From positions 806,001 to 870,000 of the forward strand of contig JARUPY010000087.1 of the NCBI GenBank assembly GCA_029817715.1: a stretch of DNA of 64,000 nucleotides, given 5' to 3'. A model generated the notes under the pieces. The model made no database searches, had not been told where the DNA came from, and saw only the letters and a list, made by a program, of their open reading frames with translations. Shown here in pieces: positions 34,163 through 46,888 of the stretch. Position numbers and translations under genes: made by a program. Every line of letters begins with the position of its first letter. The first letter of the stretch is position 1. The DNA is from Melastoma dodecandrum (Eukaryota; Streptophyta; Magnoliopsida; Myrtales; Melastomataceae).

Positions 34163-37025
34163 TGTACGCGCGTCTTCTGACCTAGCACGCACGTGGTGAT
34201 TCGAACGACATGAGGATCCGGGTCCTTTCCCCTAGAGTCCTTCAGTCGACATCACGACTCGGGCGTCGGACGCTGCGGAGGAAGCCGGGGAGATTTCTCC
34301 CTCAATTCTTAACTGGGCATGCTCGGGCCCTTGCCGACCGTCTCCGTTTTCCTATGAGGCGGCGGACGAAAGGTGGAACATGATCCGAAGAAGGAAGTTT
34401 CAAGTGAAATCGGGAGCGGCTCGTGTCGCATTTACCCATCCATGATGGCTCTGTTGAAAAATATGTTGTTGTTTAACCTAGCTAAACTATACGGGATCGC
34501 CACCGACTTATTTATAGAAACGGTTCAAGTCGGAAAAACCATTGGTTTGAGGATTCCTATTTACTAACCCATAAATGCACATGCGGTGGCGTCGCTCTCA
34601 ATAGGTTTCTGTTTACGAACATTGGACTTGATCCGGGCATGACTTCGGAATCATGCTAATATTTTTTGGGCGTTGGACCCGATTAGTGCTTTTGGACCCA
34701 AACTCGTATTTGTTGATCAACAAAGAGCATGCGACCATAAACTTATAGGCCTAAGACATGTGGATAAGCACAAAATAATTATTTAGATAAAAGTAGGTGG
34801 GGAAGGGTGGTGACTGTGTGCCTATCCATTTGGTAAATAAAAAAAATCGGGATGCCCGCACCTCCCTCATGTACCTGAGGCCCATCGGGATGGCATGCCA
34901 TCGGGTAAGGCTTATCAGTTGGGGCCGCTTTAGTGAAGCTCTCCACCATGGTCGAACCCCATGCCCCATCCTGTCTCGAGCACCGTCTTCAAGGTTTCTT
35001 AAGTCTTCGGGATCCGAGTCGTCGAATTCCTCACAGTTGTCGTTTGATTTTGGAATACGTATGATTTCCATATTTTTCATGCAGAAACAAAGAAAACGAA
35101 TGTCAGTAACATGTATGGAGACCACTCATTAAGTTATAAAAAAAATGATATCCTTGGACAACATTAAATCAAGAATACGAATAAATCATGTAATGTTAAA
35201 AATTTGTATCCTGTGAGAGTAGTTAATCATGTCGGATTAAAAAAATATAAATAAATCAATAATTAATTAAGATTAGACATTTTGATAAAGTTTTCAGACG
35301 GTCAACATCTAACGATAAAAATAATAAAAATAACAATAACAAAAATGATGAATAGATGAATAATAATAATTATAAAAAAATCACTTAACCACACACATAG
35401 ACCCGTAAGAATTCATGAGGGAAGGGGGGTCACATTACCATATTTCTTCCTTGGTTTGGGAAGGTCCTCCTCGCTGGATATGGCAGCGAGACAGATGACA
35501 ATGGCGGTGAGATGGAAGACCGAGTAGACGGGGCCACGGTTGAGAGGCGTCTGATCGGTGGGTGGCGCCACGATGGGAGGCGGCTATGCGGCGACCCTCG
35601 TCGTTTTATGTTGAAGTCGAAGTGGGGGAACTGAGCATCCTTGGGCTTGGAGAATCAGCAGGACATGAGCGTTTAGTGTGCTGTTGCTTAATGAGACGAC
35701 TGGGGCGAGGAGGGGCCGCTGGTCGTGGGCGAAGTGAGTGAATTCTCCTTCAACCTCTTTATTCATTTGGTGGATTCCAAGTGCGGATTAAGTTGAGTGT
35801 TCAACCGGTGGTGGTGTCATCACCTGCACCTTGTTTGTGGTGGTCTTCATCACCCTCATCTCTGTATCCATGGTCAAACGAGTCTATCCGAGTCTTCTTT
35901 CACGGTGGTGCATCTATTTCCGTGGAGGTTGTTCTCATTCCTTTTCATCATTCAACAGCCTACCCTACACACCTTCCGACCATTCCAATGTCACTCCATT
36001 CTGCACCTTTTTTTCAATGACGTTCCCATTCGTTTTCGTTATTAGAACCACCTGTATCAGGGGTTGGGGCACCGGGGGGAGGGCATGAGTCTGGAGTTGT
36101 TGAGGAGAGTAGGGGGGTTGATTCGCTGTTGAATCGTCGGAGATGTCGGCTGGAGAGAACGTCAGTGTAGGATCGTTGCAGAACTAGATGGAGGTTTAGT
36201 GTATGTTGCCACGGTCGTCTAAAACCAAGAGGGGTGTGGTTTCGGTGTTGAGCATGTCATCTGTGACGATGACGGGAACGAAGGATATGATATTGCGTTC
36301 TAGCGGGTTGCTTTCATCATAAGGAGATGACATCGCTTTGACAATTTCACCCATCCCTACTCGTCCTGCACATGTAGGTAAATCAGTCAGAATACAAGAC
36401 GATTTCTCGTGGTGCTGATGTGTAGTCGCGAGAAGTTTCAGGCTTTGTTACTCGTCGACAAGGGGAAACCGGATCGACTAGGCTTGGGATTTGTCGTTGC
36501 CGCTGGTCTGGGCTCCACTGAAGTCCGTCCTGACTAGAGAATTATGAATTGTTGCTAGAGGAACTTTGGTCTTTCGCGGCTGCTGTCGAGAAGGAAAATC
36601 GGGCTACTGGTCGGGTTCAAGTTGATTGCGGGGGGTTCCTTCAAGCTTTGGTTGATAGACCTACCTTTGAATCAGCGGAATTGTTCATGGAAGGATGACA
36701 AACGTTGAAGACGGATCAATTGTCTATTAAAGCCGCTTTTTGGGATCGGTGGTGTGTGTGTTTTTTTATGCTGGTCCTTGGCCACGTAGAAGGTGAGGGT
36801 CGAAGAGACGTGGAGGTTTTGGTGATGTCTGGTCTTTGGGCATGAGGGGCCTCTCCTAGAGAAAAGTGTCTGGGATTTTTTATGGAGAAGGGAAGTCGCT
36901 CTAAGAAGGAAGGAGAGGATTTTCAGGCGACGTACAATTTTGGAAAGAATATGATTGTCGGTAAATTTGGTTAATTGAGAATTAATTTGTTGGATTGGGA
37001 TTATTGCCCAAGTTGGGGTACTCCA
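34163..37025 (-). mobile_element. solo LTR of the Tat/LARD family inserted in gypsy integrase
   Basis: On the minus strand the insertion begins TGGAGTACCCCAACTTGGGC, with CCCAATCCAACAA a little further on as in the LARD LTRs, and ends GACGCGCGTACA, like GGCGTGCGTACA at 63787. Flanks are AGAGG (34158-34162) and GGAGG (37026-37030), a target duplication with one mismatch. Removing it restores the integrase reading VIKR/INNNPYKIDLPGEY. There is no internal region, hence a solo LTR of 2863 bp, shorter than the 3.96 kb relatives. The AAGTCGGTGGCGA motif appears here too (near 34500). Confidence 0.85.
35755..36058 (+). repeat. fragment of the first gypsy family's LTR inside the solo LTR
   Basis: Plus strand from CATTTGGTGGATTCCAAGTG through CTTCTTTCACGGTGGTG and TTCCGTGGAGGTTGTTCTC to CACCTGTATCA matches the reverse complement of about 20439-20770, the last ~300 bp of that LTR in element orientation. 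The LTR start is missing. About 75-80% identity by eye, more diverged than the two LTRs at 3111 and 20439. Confidence 0.65.
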
Positions 37026-37170
37026 GGAGGATAAACAATAATCCTTATAAGATCGACTTGCCGGGGGAGTATGTAGTGTTGGCGATATTTAACGTCCAGG
37101 ATCTAGCACCGTACGAAGATGACGAAGAGCCCCTTGATTTGAGGACAAATCTTCTTCAACAAAGGGAGAA
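37026..37170 (+). pseudogene. gypsy integrase C-terminus, continuation after the insertion
   Basis: Reads INNNPYKIDLPGEYVVLAIF, then VQDLAPYEDDEEPLDLRTNL and LQQREND, the last residues of the polyprotein, running into a polypurine tract (CAACAAAGGGAGAA) at the LTR. It continues the frame that stops at 34162. Confidence 0.8.
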
Positions 37171-37650
37171 TGATGCGAGTTGGATCGAACAAGGCTGCCG
37201 GGATCAAGTCTAGAGGAGCACTCGAGACGGAGAGTAACTTTACGGTGTTGAAGTGGTCAAGTTGATTTGTCATCTCGAGAAGACAAGAGTTTGTCTCGAG
37301 ATCAAGCGTCAGCTCGCTCAAGGAAAACTCAAGACTGGGAACTCGAGATAGCTTCAAGTCATGACTCGTTTGAAGGAAGGCCCAGCAGACAACCGGCTCA
37401 CTCTTTAAATTAATAATTTTGAACTTGTTTTTAATTAGTTTTTCACTTTTCTATTTATGGCCTATTTGGTAGGTTGGGTTAGCCCACTTACGGACCTCTA
37501 TAAATAGGACCTATGTGTTTAGGGTTAAGGACGAGCTTTTGAACCTTTTTTTCCTAAATTTGATAGCCGTGAAGTTCTCTAGTCGGCTCTGCGTAAAATC
37601 TCTTATCGTTTGGTGGATTTGCAAGTATAGCGAGATCTCATTCAAGCATC
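37171..37650 (+). repeat. 3' LTR of the deleted gypsy element (right end approximate)
   Basis: Begins TGATGCGAGTTGGATCG after the polypurine tract. It contains a promoter-like CCTCTATAAATAGGACC at about 37495-37511, as expected for the U3/R boundary. No second copy covers its right end, so the terminus and target duplication are unknown. Confidence 0.65.
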
Positions 37651-37869
37651 CCCATGATCGGTGATGTTTCTGTATCCAGTTGTGTGACGTTCAACCCTCA
37701 TGACAGTCCGGTGGTGAGTTGGCTATATCTGTGGTGGTCCAAGTCCTACACAATCGTTTGTTTTGTCATTTTCGTTCTTTCCATTTTTTTTATCGTCGAC
37801 ATAGTATTTTCCCGTTTCCTTGGTGGAAGTGCTAGTCTCTCCCAAGAAGGGCGCCAAAGGATGACTTTA

Positions 37870-38420
37870 TGTCAATGACAAAGAAAGACATTTTCTTCTC
37901 GCGAGTGTCAATGCGAAGTCGGACAGATATTACCCCCAAGCTTGATGAAGTGGTTCCGTTGAAACCGTTGATGTTTACATCAGTCTTTTCTAACTTGGCT
38001 ACATCGTGCTCAGGTGCTTATATAGCTCAAGAGGAAGCACGTTGACAGTGGCTCCATTATCAATAAGAACATGGCGTATTGCCACGTTATTGAACGTCGC
38101 CTGAATGTGTAGCGGAAACATGTCCCTCCGAAGTGATGTCGGGGGCTCTCTCAACCATCCGCCCTGAAAGTTTTGTGACACTTTAGTGGCATGACTCTGA
38201 TAAAGGGGAATCAGAGGATTACCTTTGGTGTTACCTTCTTCTCTCTTAGTGAACTCAGCCGGGAGTATGAGGACGTTGCAACTTGTCTCATTCACTTGAG
38301 GTGGAGCCTCGAGTTCAACGGGCTTGCAGTCGCTTAGCGTGTTGGACCGGAGGTCACCCTTAATAGGGATCTTAGATTTCAGGACGTCTGAGCAGGTTTG
38401 CTTTGCACGTTTTTCCATAA
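37870..38420 (-). pseudogene. Tat/Athila-type gypsy retropepsin fragment
   Basis: Frame 37999-38418 ends in a protease-like block: RRDMFPLHIQATFNNVAIRH, then VLIDNGATVNVLPLELYKHL. In the family this is a D-[ST]-G site with ALID-x-GA-x-VNVLP around it; here the central residue is N. Neighbouring frames (38459-38818) show nothing I can name. It may be a relic of an autonomous partner of the nearby LARD-like LTRs. Confidence 0.65.
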
Positions 38421-40590
38421 CACGTCATGTTCTTCTCTCTTTACGCCTTTTTGTTCTTTCAGTTGGTGGCTAAATGTGCGACTTTATGCGACGTGGCCGC
38501 TGGTATACCAGGAATATGGACAAAGCGTGAATGCCTAGGAGATTGTACGCAGGTACTTACCCGAACGAAATCTCGTTTATTTAGGTCATAATCCCGTTGG
38601 TGTTTCATTTTTTGAGAAGTATCCGAGAAATATTCTAAGATAGGGTCCGACGTGTTACCTGATGAAGGGTTGACGATAACGATCTTGATCTTTCCTTCAA
38701 CTGACAATGTTAGCCAGCAACAGGAAGTATTGGTTAGTTCAAGGTTGGCACACCTATAACAAACCATGTCTGCCGTTAGAAATTGTGTTAACGAAGTGCC
38801 GCTTTTTACAACATCCATGTCGTTTCGGGGACGATACGGCGAATTCGCCTATCGCTTCGAATATCTCTTCGTGTTGAAGTTGAGGGTCCTTGACGCCCTA
38901 CCCACTTTTGCCGACACCATCCCCATTTTGCCGATGCCCTCCCCGCCGGACAGCCCCCATCCGATGGAAAAATATTAGGAAGTTTGGGTTCATGATTCTT
39001 ATTTTCATTTATGTAGAGTCTTCCCGGACAACATTAGTGATTTTCATTGTATGAAGTATCGAAAGTTTTGGAATTTGGAATGTTCAGTATTATTCATTAC
39101 TGTAATCTTATTGGTTCTACTCGAATGCAACAATGCATAGCTGCAAAATCCTGTGGTTTGTTTGTTGATGTTTTGGTGATGTTTTGGATAACAACATAGA
39201 TTTATATACTTAGATTGTTGTGTTTTCATGTCCTTTTATAATGAATTTATGCATTCGTCACATTTCAAAACGTTGGTTTTATGACATTCAAAGTCTTAGT
39301 TAAATTATATTTTCAATTTAATATTGACGCCTACGTGTCAGAAGCGCGCCTTGCGCTTTGCGCTTAATGCGATTTGGGATGTTTGCACTTTGTGTGCGCT
39401 TTGTGCTTTAACAACTATGGGATGACCACATGATTTCTCCATAACGATTTCATTGACATTGAATGCTACATGAAGAACATAAGCCAAATGACTTATAAAA
39501 ATATTTGTCCGTCGGTAATCGAAATCATAGATCGGTAAGCATTTTGTTTCGATAGATGACTCTTCTAGATTGGGATTCGTTAGTGATCCTGGCTCAGTGA
39601 GTCCTATCCTGTATCATATCCGGTAATGTCAAAAAAATTGAATGTTTCTTATTACATAGAAAGTAAAAAAAAAGCTATAATGATATATACGATCAACCAA
39701 TATTTATCGAATTTGAAAAAGCGTAAGAAGAAATGATTCGAAAAAAAGCATTAGATAATGAATTATTGGGTAAAAAATGAAAATATCTTGAAATAGAATT
39801 CAAAAATGGTACTCGAACGAAACTAAATCTTCTAGGATCATCAGTACGTGTCAATGGAATGGCTGCCTGTCCTCCCCCGAATGAACCATATAGCCGAGAG
39901 AAATCAAAGAAATAAAATTCATTATATGAGGTATAATTCCAAGTTTGTCCCTGATGCCAACGATTGCATGGCTGACATCAGAGATATCGCCCCGTTTCCT
40001 TGGGTCTTCAGTAAAGCACCTGACTCATATCTCAGTGATGGAAGAGAAGAAATGAGTGGTGGACATCATTGAAGCACCCATAATTCAAGAAATGGGCAAT
40101 CCATGGAACAGCCAGCTTGCTAGAAAGCTTGAGTTCTTTACTTCCAAGTTCCATCATGCAAATTGGAGTCAGGTGCTCTTCTGACTTGCCAGGAGATTGA
40201 TCTCACATTGCGGTGAGTTAACTTTACAGATAAGTATCTTGTTTTGGCATATTCTTGTAACTCGGTATTACTAGTATGCAGTTTTCTACAATGACGCAGC
40301 GCCACAGAAGTCGACCTGATCTTTGAGGAATGTGTTCCCAATCTCACCCAAACTGAACTCATCTTTCAGATCCTAGAGGCTTCTTCAACGTCCTATCTAG
40401 TCTCATTTTCGATCAAAATTTGGTTAGACTCTTCTGTTAATCAAGATGTTTTGGAATTAAAAAACCTCCTGCCATGTAGAAATTGAGATTGGAACATGAG
40501 TTCAGAAAAAATTCTTTGTGAATCTCTTGATCAATCGTATCTGTGGAGTTTCCCATACAACAATTTCCTCAGTACGAGTACTCTGACTAG
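38421..40590. other. spacer downstream of the BXL pseudogene
   Basis: No supported gene. Near 39330-39405 there is a stretch rich in GCGCTTTGCGCTT-like words. Around 39640-39840 is an AT-rich segment of unusual composition whose origin (possibly organellar) I could not establish. Confidence 0.45.
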
Positions 40591-43500
40591 ATCTCAAATA
40601 CGCACATTCAGAAAGTGTGTCAGATCTCCTATATGAAGTACGTGTGTCCCCAGCGCAACCTTCCTATGTCCGGCTTCATCGACGATGCTCAAGTCCTTGC
40701 AGACATCCACAGAGAACCTCACTGACATCTCACTCGCAGGACTCAGACTGACCTTCTCGACTACCAGCCGGTGCTTCTGCGGCGCTTCTTGCAATGCAGG
40801 AGGACTCGAGAAGAGGAAGACAGTGTGCACGCCTTTTATTTTCCCCTTATTCCTGACCGTCACAAGGACATCAAATGCTACGTTCCGACAGGCCGCATCT
40901 TGGATGTCAAAGGATTTGCAATCCGAGGAGGATCGACAAACGCGATTCTCATCGAGTGGGATGGCGACTAGTGCCGGTGCTTCGATGAGGGAGTGGGAAA
41001 AGTCAGTGTAGCTCAAGCCATCCCCAAATTTGTATACCGTGTCACCACTATAGAACTGATATGTTTGTCCTGGGCAGCCGGTTGCAGGGGCTGGTCTCAT
41101 ATTCATGTTCGTCATCGGAACTTTGTCCGCAAAAGATTGTGGGTACCATGTCATTGGTAGCTTTCCACCTGATATTGGCGAGATAAGCAATTTGAGCAAG
41201 CGCTCGAAATGAAATGCATCAATCCTCATAAGAGAGGTCATCTCAAGGAAATCTACGTACCTGGATTGTGCCGTCCGAATATGATGTCCGCAGTGGCCGC
41301 CCCGCCCTTTCACCCGGATAACCGACCCACATTATGCTCGTGATCTTATCGTTACTCTTTGCAAACGATATATCAAAACCACCTCCAGACATGATGATTA
41401 GTATAACTGGTCCCTTCAAGGCATTGGCGACCTCCGACACCAGCATCTCCTGCTGCCCGGGTAATAGAAGGTCAATCCTGTCCAGTGACTCTCGCTCAAT
41501 GGATTGATCGGCACCCATCACCAAAACAGTTACATCTGCTGAGGATGCCGCCTTTTTGGCATCTTCTATCTGTGCCGTGTCACAAGAAACACTCGAGCAT
41601 CCAGGAACATAAGTTGTCGGAACGGAAAGTGATAATCTTTGCAAAGGCGTCACATAACCACAAGGAGTGCCTACGGATCATCAGTACATGTTAGATGGAG
41701 TCCCAGAAGAGCAACTGCCTGGGATGTGATAGACGGATGACGGAACAGTAAACAAGCACTGAAATCACCTTCATAGTTGCCAATCATTGTCTTCGTGGCA
41801 TTGGCATTGGGACCGATCACAGCCAAGGACTTGATTTTTCTGGGAGACAGGGGAAGTGACTTGGCTGTGTTCTTGAGCAGCACAATACCCTGCCTTGCAG
41901 CTTCTCGTGCAAGCTCCTGGTTACTCGGCGAGCAAACGTCGGCTGGGCCAAGCTTCCCATACAGTTGCTTCCTCGGGTCTCCGTCAAAGAAGCCGAGACG
42001 AATCAAGGTGGCGAAGTTATTTGAGACCACATTGTCTACCGCCGACTCGTCCAGGAGCCCCGCATTGACAGCACCTTTGGTGTATTGGCCGAGGAAAGAT
42101 CTACAGTTAAGGTCCAATCCTACATAATTAATCAACACATATCAAACTGTTGACACGATGGATAAACGAGATGTTAAGCTAAAGCTAAATACCCGCCAAA
42201 ATGGCTTTTGCCGTGGCTTCTTCCGGTGTTTTTGTGTAGTGCTGTGATCTGTAGTACGCATCGACCGAGTCGTGGTCCGAGACAATATACCTACAGGAAT
42301 CCCGTAATCAAGGGGTGGACATAACGATACGAGAATGCAAACCTTATAAGCTACACAGTCAATCGACATACCCATTCAATTTCCATTGCCCGGATAATCC
42401 CATTTAGAAGATCCGGGTCCGCACAAGTTGGCTTTCCGTTAACCTGGTTGTAAGAGCGCATGATCCTCGCAACATTGCCATCGAACACGCAGCTCCTGAA
42501 CCGCGGCTGGTACGTGTCCTCAGATCTTGTGGTGTTACCTAGCAAGAGACGTGACCCTCAAACGAAATTTAGACATGTCCTTGAAACGACGGGAAGGGAT
42601 GATGAGTTTGTCAAACGATTGCATTGAAGTGGTATCGATCGGTGCCCTTCCAGTTATCGATATCATACGCCGTGTAATGCTTCCAGCAAGCAGCAACCTT
42701 GAGCTTATTCGGGCTGCCATCGTTGCTCCTCTGGAGTCCCCTAACATAATTAGCCGCATACTTGCTCGAAAGCTTCGGGTCCTCTCCAGGAGTCTCCTGG
42801 CCTCTTCCCCATCGCGGGTCACGGAATATATTAACATTTGGCGACCAGAACGTCAGTCCCGCAAGCCCGATGTTGTGCATCGCCCGAGCCTCCGTCAAAA
42901 CAACCTTGATCAACACCAACTTACTCTATTTAATCAATTCCATAAATCGAACATGACAGAAAAAAGGACATCCCATTACCTTTTAACTAGAGGCGTTCAT
43001 GACTCTGATTTACAGTTCTAGAAGGTCGCAGATATTAATTCATCATTAGGCAAGACGTTGACATCCAACACAAACTAACCACCAAACCATCCATTGGAAA
43101 AGTATTCGAGATATATCTTTCTTAACGGGTTTTGATTTATCGCCACGTCTTTGAACCTTCGTACAAGTTATTGCAACCTCAGATCCTTACAATATGGTTG
43201 GGGGTGGTTTGGTTTACAGCTCAAAAGGTTGAAGGAAGCAAAAGAGACAATGATTAACTTCACAGCCCGCACCCACAACCACTCTGACTCTACTCATTTT
43301 CCTCCCCCATATTTCAACCAATAGTAATTTTTGTTAATTCGAATGAATACCAAAAGATGCTCTACTTGATAATCATTAACAAATAGAAGCACGGACACTT
43401 AAAACATGCAAGTATCAGTCGTATTTTTCTCCATCAACAGGGACAAAAGATGGCATCACCCAATTGGGTTTTCACGAGAAATCGATTTCTCATCTTCTTA

Positions 43501-43782
43501 AGAAGAAGAAGAAGAAGACCAAATCTGTGCTCTTACACCAAGCATCACCGGACCCACATCCAAAATTTTAACATAAAATAATGTCATGACAAGTCCTCGC
43601 TTCTTTCTTTTTGGTGAATTACCGCCTCAATCAACAGTATAATTTTTTTCTTCCTTTCTTGATATATATGTTAAGAATTATGCAAGAACAACTAACAGCT
43701 TCACAAATTGGATTTTCATAGTTGTATTACCTTTCCTCTGGTCTGGAACAAGGTCGTGTTGAAGGAGGCTGCGGTGAGGATG

Positions 43783-44152
43783 TGTTGGTGATTGGATCAA
43801 GCCTAATAGAAAATATTTTTTTATTATAGAAAGTATCTTTTTTATTACAAAAAATATCTCTAGAAATTAGGAAGGATGGATATCGTATCTTCCTAATTTA
43901 GATTTTTCTTAATGGTGCTGTCTTTCCTTTTATCTATTTAAGTTTCATGGTGTAATAGTTTTTCATGATCGATCGATCGATCAAAATTACAGAAAAGAGC
44001 AATTGCTCAAAGGTTGTTTGTTTTTTGGTTCGTCATTAGAAGGTTGCGCTACAGAAGCTAGCGTCTGCAGAAGGTTCTGTTGTTCTCTGTCTCTATTCTG
44101 TTGTAGTTTCTGCTATTGATGTAGGTTTGTTTCCGCAACGTGAGAACTTACA
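43783..44152 (+). repeat. 5' LTR of the copia element
   Basis: Begins TGTTGGTGATTGGATC and ends GAACTTACA. It contains a (GATC)n run near 43971 and a TTCATGGTGTAATAG block repeated in the other LTR. Confidence 0.9.
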
Positions 44153-44154
44153 AT

Positions 44155-44166
44155 TGGTATCAGAGC
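44155..44166 (+). other. primer binding site of the copia element
   Basis: TGGTATCAGAGC, complementary to initiator tRNA-Met, two bases after the 5' LTR. Confidence 0.9.
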
Positions 44167-44242
44167 GCTTAGTGATCTTTCGGGAGCTGTGGAAGACTTG
44201 TGAAGTTTTTAGAAGGTTGTTTCTGTCCAACAGAAGAATGAG

Positions 44243-46410
44243 ATGGAAGCAAGCGGAAGCGATTTTTCTTCTACGACGCCACCTATGTTTGATGGGGAGA
44301 ACTATCAAGTGTGGGCGGTGAAGATGAGCGCTTTCATGGATGGTAGTAATTTGTGGAAAGCAGTGAAGGATGATTATGAAGTGGCCCCACTCCCCGACGA
44401 TCCTACAATCAATCAAATACGGTTTCACAAGGAAAGAATCACAAGGAAGGCGAAGGCGAAATCATGCCTCTATGCTGCAGTGTCATTCTCTATATTCAAT
44501 AGAATCATGAAGTTTCAAACCGCGAAGGATATTTGGGATTTTCTGAAGATTGAGTACGAAGGTGATGAATAAGAGGTATGAAGGCTTTGAATTTGATACG
44601 AGAGTTTGAGAGACAACAAATGAAGGAGAATGTGACTGTGAAGGATTTTTCGGATAGATTGATCAATCTGGCTGATAGAATCAGAGTTCTGGGTACATAT
44701 ATGAAAGACGACCGTATCGTGCAGAAGATTTTGGTGTCGTTGTCAGAAAGATTTGAAGGTACGATTGCCTCTCTGGAGAACACCAAGGATCTGTCCGACA
44801 TAAGATTAGCGGAGTTGTTGAGTGCATTGGAAGCTCAAGAACAAAGAAGGTTGATGAGAAGGGAAGCTCACTCAAAAGCCATGGAAGGAGCCTTACCGGC
44901 GAAGTCTCAGATGAGAGCTTCTGGAAGAGAGAAGAAGCCATGGAACCAACAGAAAGAAAATGCAGAAGGTTCACGCAATAACAGATGTCTTGTTGAACAG
45001 AGGCATCTTTCTGAGAATGGTTGTTCTTATCAGAGAGAAAATTTTGATCTTTGCAAACACTGTGGAGGCACAAATCATCCACATTTTAAGTGTTGGAGGA
45101 GGCCAAACGTGAAGTTCAATAATTGTCATAAGTTTGGGCATATTGCAAGATTTTGTCAGGAGAAAGATTCTCGGCAAGTTGCTTCAGAAGGTGCTGCAAA
45201 TAACGAGGTAGAGTTGATGTTTACAGCATCTTGTTTTGCTACAAGTATGACTCGTAGAAGTTGGTTGGTTGATAGCGGATGAACCCATCATATGTCATAT
45301 GATGAGAAGTCATTTGCAAGTTTAGATCGAAGCTTCTGTGCTAAGTGAAAATCGGAAATGGTGATTACATCGATGTTGAAGGAAGAGGAGAAGTCTTTGA
45401 TGGTCCAAAAGGTAGAAAGTTGATAAGTGATGTATTGTATGTACCTAAGATTGATCAGAATCTTTTGAGTGTTAGTCAACTTGTACAGAAGGGGTACAAG
45501 GTGATGTTTGAAAAAAGATTTTGTTTGATAACAGATTCTTCTGGGAAGGAGATACTCAAGATTCAAATGAAAGACAAGAGTTTCTCCTTTGATCCCGTGT
45601 CACTGAGTCATCAAGCTATGACGGCCCAGATCAATGAAGCAGAAGTTTGGCACAGAAAGTTGGGGCAATTCCACAACAAAGGTATGGATTTTGTGGAAAA
45701 AAATGAGATGGTAAAAGGACATCCTGTTCTACAGAAGGTTGCGTCTGATTGCAAAACAAGTTTGTTAGGAAAGCAAATCGGAGCTCATTTTGGGAGTTCA
45801 AGTCAAAAAGAGAATGAAAAGGTAGTTAGGGGTAGAGATGTCAAGTTCTTTGAAGAAGAGAAGTGGAATTGGGCAAATAGAAGGTCCGATTTCGAGCAAA
45901 CTCGGCCTACGTCACAGAAGCCTGTTCTGGAGGAACATAATGTTCAGAAACAAAATGCTAAGAGACAGAACATTGAGTAGTAACTCGGTTCTGAATAACA
46001 TGTTGATGACACATCAAAAAGAGGTACGAGATTAACTGATGTTTATGAAAGATGTAATGTTGCAGTATTGAAACCTGCTAGTTTTGAGAATGCGAAGAAA
46101 GACAGAAGGCGGCTAGCTGCAATGCAGGAAGAGCTAGCTGTGATTGAGAAGAATGAAACTTGGGAACTTGTGGATAGACCACACGACAAAATGGTCATTG
46201 GAGTGAAATGGGTTTACAGAACGAAGCCTAACCCAGATGTTTCTGTGAACAAGCATAAGGTTAGATTTGTCGTAAAATGTCACTCTTAAGAGGAGATTTC
46301 TGTAGAGAAGAAGGGAGGTTTCTGTGATGCAGAACTTGAACATAAGGTGAAGTACTATTATCTTAGAGACGTGAAATAGATGGATGGAGTAGAGTTGGTC
46401 TACTACATCA
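44243..46410 (+). pseudogene. copia gag-pol with large internal deletion
   Basis: Frame 44243-44572 has PPMFDGENYQVWAVKMSAFM and the next frame (44578-45282) continues Gag to a zinc knuckle (FNNCHKFGHIARFCQ) and the protease start SWLVDSG, where a TGA replaces the usual cysteine. Frame 45345-45980 holds LISDVLYVPKIDQNLLSVSQ and AEVWHRKLGQFHNKG (pre-integrase). Frame 46068-46289 starts reverse transcriptase with WELVDRPHDKMVIGVKWVYR, then breaks off. A final piece reads VELVYYITEEQLANIFTSHF from the RNase H end. A stop separates the two gag frames. Confidence 0.85.
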
Positions 46411-46518
46411 CAGAAGAGCAGTTGGCCAATATATTCACAAGCCATTTCAAGAGAGTAGATTTGTGTTGCTTCGGGAGAAGATTGGAGTGTCTATCAGCGC
46501 TTGATCCAAGAAGGAGTT

Positions 46519-46888
46519 TCTTGGTGATTGGATCAAGCCTAATAGAAAATATCTTTTTATTATAGAAAATATCTTTTTTATTATAGAAAATATCTCTAGA
46601 AATTAGGAAGGATGGATATCGCATCTTTCTAATTTAGATTTTCCTTAATGGTGCTGTCGTTGCTTTTGTCTATTCAAGTTTCATGGTGTAATAGTTTTCC
46701 ATGATCGATCAATCGATCAAAATTACAGAAAAGCTCATTTGCTCAAAGGTTGTTTGTTTTTTGGTTCGTCATTAGAAGGTTGCGCTACAGAAGCTAGCGT
46801 CTGCAGAAGGTTCTGTTGTTCTCTGTCTCAATTCTATTGTAGTTTCTGCTATTAATGCAGGTTTGTTTCCGCAACGTGAGAACTTACA
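46519..46888 (+). repeat. 3' LTR of the copia element
   Basis: Begins TCTTGGTGATTGGATC (a changed second base) and ends GAACTTACA, followed by GTATG and BXL exon 1 sequence. Confidence 0.9.

Larger units (their letters stand above)
32474..37650 (+). mobile_element. internally deleted Ty3/gypsy element, split by a solo LTR
   Basis: A 5' LTR fragment (32474 to about 32620) and a 3' LTR starting at 37171 share GCGAGTTGGATCGAACAAGG, AGAGGAGCACTCGAGACGG and the following bases. Between them only the distal pol is left: the end of reverse transcriptase, RNase H and integrase. The rest of the 5' LTR, gag, protease and most of reverse transcriptase are deleted. The integrase C-terminus is cut by the solo LTR at 34163-37025. 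The right end of the 3' LTR was not fixed; 37650 is approximate. Confidence 0.75.
43783..46888 (+). mobile_element. deleted Ty1/copia element inserted in BXL exon 1
   Basis: Two 370 bp LTRs (43783-44152 and 46519-46888, about 94-95% identical by eye) flank 2366 bp of internal sequence. Target duplication is GGATG (43778-43782) versus GTATG (46889-46893), one mismatch. It lies in the codons for VIL in the BXL peptide PQVILTAASFN. Inside are gag, zinc knuckle, protease, pre-integrase, the first part of RT and a short RNase H end; the integrase core and most of RT are deleted. It could only have moved with help from a complete relative. Confidence 0.9.

Noticed and set aside
39640..39840. Possible organellar DNA segment
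   Set aside because: Composition is suggestive but I could not name any plastid or mitochondrial gene in it.
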